A stretch of DNA of 64,000 nucleotides from positions 201,162-265,161 of the forward strand of contig MVBO01000005.1 in NCBI GenBank assembly GCA_002261195.1, in the 5' to 3' direction. Below the pieces are notes generated by a model. That model saw only the letters and a program-made list of their open reading frames with translations. It ran no database searches and was not told the origin of the DNA. Source of the DNA: Bifiguratus adelaidae. Its lineage: Eukaryota > Mucoromycota > Endogonomycetes > Endogonales. Each line of letters begins with the position of its first letter. The stretch's first letter is position 1. Positions 57,626 to 64,000 of the stretch are shown piece after piece. A program made the translations under genes and the position numbers.

Positions 57626-57676
57626 TGAGAAGCTGAGTTTAAAGCAGTCACTCGATCAAGAGCGCGCGAACCTGTC

Positions 57677-59511
57677 ATGGAAGCGAGAGACGTGGTGAGT
57701 AACTAAGGCTTGTGCTTAGTCTATACATACCCTTGACTTACACTGCGCTCTCAAGTTGGCGTTTCACGCTGAAGATCCTGTTCGTTTGAATGCGCTGTTT
57801 CTCAAGGGAGCAGTGAACACGCCGACAAGTGTCATTGAACCTTACTTGGTCGCGCTAGATAATTGCTCTACATTTGGAGAGCTATGCAGTACGCTAGCTA
57901 CTGTGGCTCGGAGGCTGGAACGGGACACTGGCCTGGTGGGAAAAGGCTTGCTCATGGACGGGATAGCAGGATCTGGATCACACGGGGTGAAGGTCCCCGT
58001 TAATGTTGTTATGCAGGTGCAAGAGAGTGAGAAAGTGAGCCTCAATACCGGTGTTGAGGTCGGAAATAATGAGCTTGGAGCTGTAAGTACATGCCTGCTC
58101 ATGAGAAGGCGTCAATGTGGATTTTGAGCGCCCTGTCCTTGTGCAATTTGATCTGCTGCCAATATGAGATGCTGAATAGATGTCTTTCTGTTAGGTCGCT
58201 ACAGCGAGTCTTCGCAACCTCTTTCCAAAGCCGACTTTACAACATACTGAGGCCAAGTTTTCATTTGGTAGTCGGACACTTGCCGCCATACATGCGCAAC
58301 ACATGATACCAATCACACCCACCATTGCGGTCGGATTGAAAGCACATGCTTCACAACAGAACATGAAGCAATTCATTGGATGCGGTGTTGGCCGCGCTCG
58401 ACTGTCTGCGATTATTAGAGCTGACTCACCATTGGTACCTGGCGTTCATGAATTTGGCGTCGGTTTAGAGGAGAGAAGTATCCGCGAAGTGGGGGGAACG
58501 GCCTCGACGAGGTACATTAGGCGTTTAGGTTAGTTTGAGTTATTCATTATTCTTTCTAGTGTCAGTGCTTTTGAGCCTCTGGAGCAAAATCTGCGATTGA
58601 CGCATACGTTCGAGCTCGACACTAGAGACGACCTTGTGTTACCCACGAGCGGTGTTCTTGTGCGCATACAACAGGAATTGGGTGGCATTAGCAGTCCGAC
58701 GTTTATGCCGCATACTGGTGGTGATCAGCCAAAAGGTCTTCCTCTTGACAAGCTCACCGTCAAAGGTGCCGGTACACCAACACCAGGCTTTGTCAAGAAT
58801 GAGTTGTGGATTGGAGGCGTGAAGAATCTTGGTGCAGGAGTGGTAGGTGTCTGTTTATTAAATTCAGGCAGAAGCTCACCTGGATACCACACAGGTATTT
58901 TCTACAAATCTTCGTTTAGGTCTCCTTTTCAGCTTGGATGGCAAGTCATGTACCAGTATCCACGATCGATTTCTGCTGGGTGGCCCGTGTTCGCTTCGAG
59001 GCACTAAGCTATTTGGATTGGGTGACCGTGATGACGGTAATTGCGATCTGCTTGTGAGTTTCGGCAGTTGGTTGACATGTTTTGCAGGGAACGTATTGGG
59101 AGGAGACGCATATTATGCTGTCGGCGCTAGTCTCATGTCTCCTATACCGGGAGTCAATCCCAATGTTCCATTACGAGCTCATACTTTCTTCAATATGGGT
59201 GGCCTTGTCGCCAATAAAGGTGGCGGTAAGTGGCAAGGGAGATAGTTGGTGACCTGCTTCAGAACCGGTAATATTCATAATTCTCTGCTGTAGAAACACC
59301 AAAAGACCTCATGACGCAACTGCAAGGCGAACGCGTAGGATCCCTTGGTTTAGGTTTACTCTACGCTGTACCCAATCTTGGCCGATTGGAAGTCAACTTG
59401 GTCACACCCCTGCAAATCAAGAATGCTTCAACTGATTCCTCACCCAACGGATCCATTGTATCCTCTTGCCAATGGGCTGTGCAACTAGGCATTGGACGCG
59501 AATTCTTATAG
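57677..59511 (+). CDS. SAM50: SAM50, beta-barrel assembly core of the mitochondrial outer membrane
   Basis: Omp85-family barrel that inserts beta-barrel proteins into the mitochondrial outer membrane. Exons 57677-57694, 57756-58082, 58195-58511, 58560-58846, 58920-59036, 59088-59225 and 59294-59511 give 473 residues (yeast 484). The N-terminal part has an LKGAVNTPTSVIEPYL block, the start of a POTRA-like fold. The barrel includes HTFELDTRDDLVLPTSGVLV, the conserved loop IHDRFLLGGPCSLRGTKLFG (the [IV]RG motif region) and NVLGGDAYYAVGASLMSPIP. It ends with a beta-signal-like strand, WAVQLGIGREFL. The exon 4-5 joint needs a weaker GTGTCT donor; it gives GAGVVGLLFSLDG in frame. The first exon codes for only six residues (MEARDV). 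Confidence 0.93.
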
Positions 59512-59688
59512 ATTCACAATAAAGCCGCTGTAACGTCGCAGATCGGAGTACCGTATTTGGCAAATTGAAAAAAAGTTGGAACTCTAACCTTCGGAATTCT
59601 CCTCCCATCACGCCTCTCTACGTTCTCTTCCCGTGTGATCTCGGTTCGTTGGTGCTTGTGAAAGGTCGTTTCTGTCTATAGTCATCTG

Positions 59689-60732
59689 ATGAGTGCCGCG
59701 GTTCAACAACATGATCCCCTTCGGGCCGTAAAGGATTGCTTATCAGGTACGGTCGGTGGTATCTTGCAAGTCTTTGCAGGACAACCGTTTGATACGGTCA
59801 AAGTGGTAAGTAAAGCGATCTATTAGGTCGTTGCCTCTCACTTTTTCCGCGTGTCGTACCTAGCGCTTGCAAACGCAGCCGACACCTGCTCCTGGAGAAC
59901 GACCCCGATACACGGGTATGATGGATTGTATCCGACAGACGCAAGCGAATGAAGGTTTGAGAGGATTCTACAAGGTATTGAAACCGCGGCTCGATAGGAC
60001 TCGTGAACCTTATATCATCTTGTTCAGGGCACTTTGACTCCTCTTGTTGGTGTCGGCGCGTGCGTTTCGATCCAATTCCTGGTCGTGGAGTACTTTAAGC
60101 GTCATTTTAGCGCACAAAATGGGCTCGGTAATCCGCTCACTAATGCGCAACTCTACATTGCTGGAGCAGCAGGTGGTGTGGCGAATTCGGTGGTGTCTTG
60201 TCCGGTTGAGCATGTCCGGACGCGTCTTCAGGTGCAAAGCGGGGCAGCTGCGTCATCCACGTCCTCCATGACTGTATACCGCGGTCCATTGGATTGCATT
60301 AGCAAAATTTATCGCTCACATGGTCTGGCTGGCCTGTACAAAGGAATGGGAGTGACCATGATTCGTGAATTCCAAGGTTATGGAGCTTACTTTTTGGCCT
60401 ATGAGGCACTCGTGCGTCGATCGATGCAAAAGAACAACTGCGCGCGTACTGATTTGCCTACCTGGAAAATCATGTCGTTTGGAGCGCTTGGAGGCTATGC
60501 CATGTGGTCAACCGTATATCCTGTCGATATTGTCAAGTCGAAATTACAAACGGATGGGTTTTCTGGAGAAGGCCGTCGCTACACTTCGACATTGGATGTG
60601 GTAAAAAAGACGTGGCATGCAGAAGGTATGGGCGGCTTCTTTAAAGGATTTGGTCCTTGCATCCTGCGCGCTGCACCGGCCAATGCGGTGACTTTTGTGG
60701 GATTCGAGTTTGCCATGCGTCTGTTGAACTAG
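59689..60732 (+). CDS. YMC1: Mitochondrial carrier, YMC1/YMC2 type
   Basis: Inner-membrane solute carrier with six helices. Exons 59689-59805, 59864-59974 and 60028-60732 give 310 residues. The three carrier signatures are [27 protein letters not shown] and [16 protein letters not shown]-specific blocks are [71 protein letters not shown] and [20 protein letters not shown], ending FEFAMRLLN. Yeast Ymc1/Ymc2 are linked to glycine/glutamate-related metabolism and mitochondrial pH; the exact substrate here cannot be read from sequence. The first intron lies between Val and Arg of the first signature. It follows SAM50 on the same strand, 177 bp downstream. Confidence 0.9.
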
Positions 60733-60875
60733 AGGCTATATTACAATGTGTATATCTATACAATGACCTGAGCTTTCTGAGAAGCCTGTCAACTGCTTCT
60801 CTTATAGACCGTAGAGGCGAGTGTATACTAGTAATATTGAACAATGGAATGCATTCTTTTCCATATGCTGACAAA

Positions 60876-61465
60876 TTAGCCCCATGCTGCCGAAGTGCAA
60901 TAGTTGATAATGAGTTGACCATCCGTGCTGAAGCACTAGCCAAAATGTGAGCGATGGAGTGAGTCAGTTGCATCTGATCTCTTACCTTGTGTAGATTGGC
61001 CACAATTTCATCAGGTGAGGGCGAGAAAGCCGAGTTGATGTACACAAACTATGATCAAAGTCTCAGCACCTTTCATTCAACACCTTGATCGTTGCCTCAC
61101 CAATTGATCCGAGCTCTTATAGTTGAGTTCTTTGCGTAGAAACTTGATGACGGCTTGAAATTTGTTCGAAGCACTTATTGTGTAATAGTTTTGCTTCATA
61201 ATGGGTGCATTGCCTATAGCTCTAAACCGTACGACGACTAGGAGTACCGGTGTCAATAAAAGTGTATAGAAGTTGGTCATACAGTTTGCACACCTTTACT
61301 GGTATCTTTCTTCTTCAACAACGCAACAACTTGTTGTAGGTCGCGTGGTGTATCACCAGGCACAACCAGTGGCTTCAATGCATGCGGTACGTCTTGCTTT
61401 GCTGGTTCTTGCCTAGGCGTCGTTGGCGTCGTTGGCGTCGAAGAAGCCTTCTCCGCGTCGTCCAT
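60876..61465 (-). CDS. ATG12: Autophagy ubiquitin-like protein ATG12
   Basis: Ubiquitin-like modifier conjugated to Atg5 to form the E3-like complex for Atg8 lipidation. Exons 61294-61465, 61101-61237, 60986-61048 and 60876-60935 give 143 residues. A disordered Thr/Pro-rich N terminus (STPTTPTTPRQEP) precedes the ubiquitin fold: VVVRFRAIGNAPIMKQNYYT, ISASNKFQAVIKFLRKELNY, FVYINSAFSPSPDEIVANLH and CFSTDGQLIINYCTSAAWG. The C-terminal Gly used for conjugation is exposed directly before the stop, so no processing is needed, as in other Atg12 proteins. Converges on the YMC1-like gene and is divergent from RPN1 with 89 bp between start codons. Confidence 0.96.
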
Positions 61466-61554
61466 CCCAGAGAAGCGCGCAAGGAAAAGGTGACGTCATT
61501 GATTTTAACCACGTAAGCGCTCCCAGCTTTCGTTCAGACTTTCACCTCTTCACC
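61466..61554. promoter_or_regulatory. ATG12 / RPN1 bidirectional promoter interval
   Basis: 89 bp separate the divergent ATG12 and RPN1 start codons. GTGACGTCATTGA at about 61491-61503 contains TGACGTCA, a perfect CRE/ATF-type palindrome, placed between the two genes. Joint control of autophagy and proteasome genes by a bZIP factor is an inference. Confidence 0.5.
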
Positions 61555-64000
61555 ATGGCAAAAGAAAAGGAAGAAGCGACAATAGCGGTGCCTTCCAAGG
61601 ATCCCGACGCGCCTATGGAGGATGCAGAGAAGCCAGAGAAGACTGTGGATGGAAAGGTGGACAAAAAGAAGGAGGACGAGCTGGTGAGTGGCGGCGCGTG
61701 GGGAATTACATGTTGAAAGCTAAGCATGACCTACTTAGTCGGAAGAAGATCAACAACTCAAGAGTGAACTAGACCTTCTAGTAGAGAGGCTTCAGGTAGG
61801 TGATCTGCGCGCATTCAGAAGGCGTTGTTCAAGAATCAACAATTGTACTTCCAGGAAAACGACAGATCACTACATAGACCGGCACTCGAATCGCTGCGCA
61901 CTTCGATTCGAACTTCAACAAGTTCAATGACCTCTGTGCCCAAGCCCCTCAAATTCCTTCGAGAGCATTACCCGACCTTAGAAAAGACGTATGAGTCGTG
62001 GCCCGAATCAGACGACAAGGTATGCTTACGGACAAACGCTGCCATTGATTTCTCTTAATGGCACATGGGAAATATACTAATACTTGGGATCAATAGCATT
62101 TCTTGGCGGATATCCTGTCTGTGTTGGGCATGACGTACTCGGATGATGGCAAACGGAGGTCGCTGCAATATAGATTGGTTGGTCAGTCCGAGGATCCAGG
62201 TTCCTGGGGTCATGAATACGTTCGGTGGGTCCTTTGAGACTTTGGCGATCATGAAGTATCACTAAATGGACATGCTTCATGTAGTCACCTTTCATCTGAG
62301 GTCGGCCAAGAGTTCAATCATCGAATGGACAACGGCGAACCAACCGATGACTTGATGAAGCTTGCCCTTGTTATTGTACCGTTCTTCCTCAAGCATAATG
62401 CCGAGGCGGATGCCGTCGATTTATTGTTGGAGTTGGAAGCAATTGATAAGCTTCCTCAATTTGTGGACAAGAATACATTCGCTCGTGTCTGCTTGTACAT
62501 GGTCAGGTCAGTTTCTATGAAAAGTCCCACGCGAGGCGCTCGCTAATCGATATGTTTAGCTGCGTTAATCTGCTCGTACCGCCGGATGACATGGAATTTC
62601 TTCAGACCGCTCACATTATCTATAAGCAAAACGACAGATTGCCGGAGGCGTTGATTCTAGCCATCCGTCTGGGTGATCAGAAACTCATTGAGGAAGACTT
62701 TGAGGATTGTAAAGATCCTTTGCTCAAAAAGCAACTCGCTTTCTTACTGGCTCGAAATCAAATACATATTGAGGTGGAAGACGACGATGAATTGAAGGAT
62801 TGCCTCAACAATACCAAACTCAGTGAACATTTCATATCATTGGCGCGTGAATTGGATATTCTAGAGCCACGGACACCGGAGGATATCTACAAGACCCATT
62901 TAGAGAATACACGCGCAGGCTACTCAACAAATGTGGACTCTGCTCGGCAGAATCTTGCTTCAACGTTCGTCAATGCTTTCGTCAATGCTGGCTTCGGTAA
63001 AGATAAGCTCATGAACACCGAAGACCCTATGGAGGAAGGTAATTGGATCTACAAGAACAAAGATCACGGCATGATGAGTGCCACCGCTTCTCTGGGAATG
63101 ATTCTTCTTTGGGATATCGACATGGGTTTGAGTCAAATCGATAAATACATGGAATCAGGAGAGGATAACATCAAGGTAGGGACTAATATTCCGACGCAGT
63201 TTGCTGATAAGCTTATTCTTCTATCGTAGGCTGGTGCGTTTCTTGCTATTGGTCTTTTGGGGGCAGGTGTCCGATCAGAATTCGATCCCGCTTGGAGCTT
63301 GCTTTCGGAAGAAGTAACAAAGGAAAGTAACAGCGTACAACTTCGGCAAGCTGCCATATTGGGGTAAGGTTTCATTGTAGGCGTCAGGTACAAAACTCTG
63401 ACCTCCGGGGCTTAGATTGGGTTTGGCAAACGCTGGTTCAGCACGTGCAGATATCATGGATGCTCTTCTGCCCATCGTGAGCGATTCAAACCTGACCATG
63501 GAGCTTTCAGCTATGGCGACACTAGCTCTTGGCTTTGTGTTCGTAGGCACCTGCAATGGAGACATTGCCAGCACCATCCTGCAAACCATGATGGAGCGGG
63601 ACGCCACACAGCTTAGAGATACGTGGTCACGATTCATGAGTTTGGGTCTGGCTCTGCTCTACCTAGGCAAGCAGGAGGAATCTGACGCCACGTTGGAAAC
63701 ACTAAAGGCCATTGAGCACCCCATTGGTACACAAGCAGAGATCTTGACCGAGATACTTTCATATGCTGGCACGGGCCAAGTACTCAAGATCCAGAGGATG
63801 TTGCACGACTGCCAGGACCACTTGGATCATGAAAAGGAAGAGGACACCTATCAAGGCTATGCTGTCCTTGGTGTGGCCGCGATTGCTATTGGTGAAGATA
63901 TCGGAGCAGAGATGTCACTTCGCACCTTTAACCATTTGATGCATTATGGTGAAGCTGTCATTCGACGAGCTGTCCCTCTCGCTCTCGGTTTGCTCTGTGT
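61555..64000 (+). CDS. RPN1: 26S proteasome regulatory subunit RPN1 (PSMD2), partial
   Basis: Largest scaffold of the proteasome base; receptor for ubiquitin and shuttle factors. The 3' end lies beyond the window. Exons seen: 61555-61683, 61739-61795, 61855-62019, 62097-62224, 62285-62506, 62560-63175, 63230-63363 and 63416 onward. The N terminus is acidic/Lys-rich ([10 protein letters not shown]), then [98 protein letters not shown] and [15 protein letters not shown]-like [19 protein letters not shown]. Proteasome/cyclosome repeats begin [56 protein letters not shown] and [20 protein letters not shown]. Roughly the last quarter to third of the protein is missing at the edge, not broken. Confidence 0.95.

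Overview
The window reads as nuclear DNA of a filamentous, probably early-diverging (zygomycete-grade, Mucoromycota-like) fungus. The reasons are: densely packed genes on both strands; many short GT-AG introns (mostly 43-70 nt) with clean GTAAGT/GTGAGT donors and CAG/TAG acceptors; fungal signature genes (RTT109, SHO1, RCK2-type kinase, SSB-type Hsp70, Mnn9/Anp1-type glycosyltransferase); and features more animal-like than yeast-like (class IIa-like HDAC, CFAP20, SSXT-domain protein, WDR83, a 1,424-residue NUP160). The phylum is inference. I saw no rRNA, tRNA, CRISPR array, transposon or virus.

About 35 protein genes were placed. I joined exons by hand, and nearly all models close with a total length divisible by three. 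Left to right: ESS2 splicing factor, a short RPA1-like zinc-ribbon/OB-fold gene, SSB Hsp70, a small acidic protein, PEX5, SHO1, class I photolyase, then about 3 kb of gene-poor DNA (12.2-15.3 kb). Next come a Tudor-like/HDAC fusion, RTT109, an RCK2-like kinase, SER1, a forkhead factor, EMP24, UNC50/GMH1, CFAP20, an SS18-like protein, NUP160, LSM1, SPB1, a class 3 lipase, a repeat protein, a bHLH factor, NSE1, a lysine methyltransferase, a lone arabinokinase-type glycosyltransferase, ULA1/NAE1, WDR83, a GT62 enzyme, a CHK2/RAD53-type kinase, glycogen synthase, SAM50, a YMC1-type carrier, ATG12, and RPN1, which is cut by the right edge.

There is no pathway cluster. Still, chromatin and DNA-damage genes recur (RTT109, HDAC, SS18-like, NSE1, CHK2-like, photolyase, RPA-like), as do autophagy, ubiquitin-like and proteasome genes (ULA1, ATG12, RPN1). 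Several divergent pairs have start codons only 12-120 bp apart, implying shared bidirectional promoters.

The main points for a second look are: the HDAC architecture with its 9-nt micro-exon; a CFAP20 homologue in a possibly flagellum-less fungus; GC-AG introns; a 4-nt gap between two same-strand genes; and an unrecognised protein with a four-fold Phe-Asp-Pro/Cys repeat.
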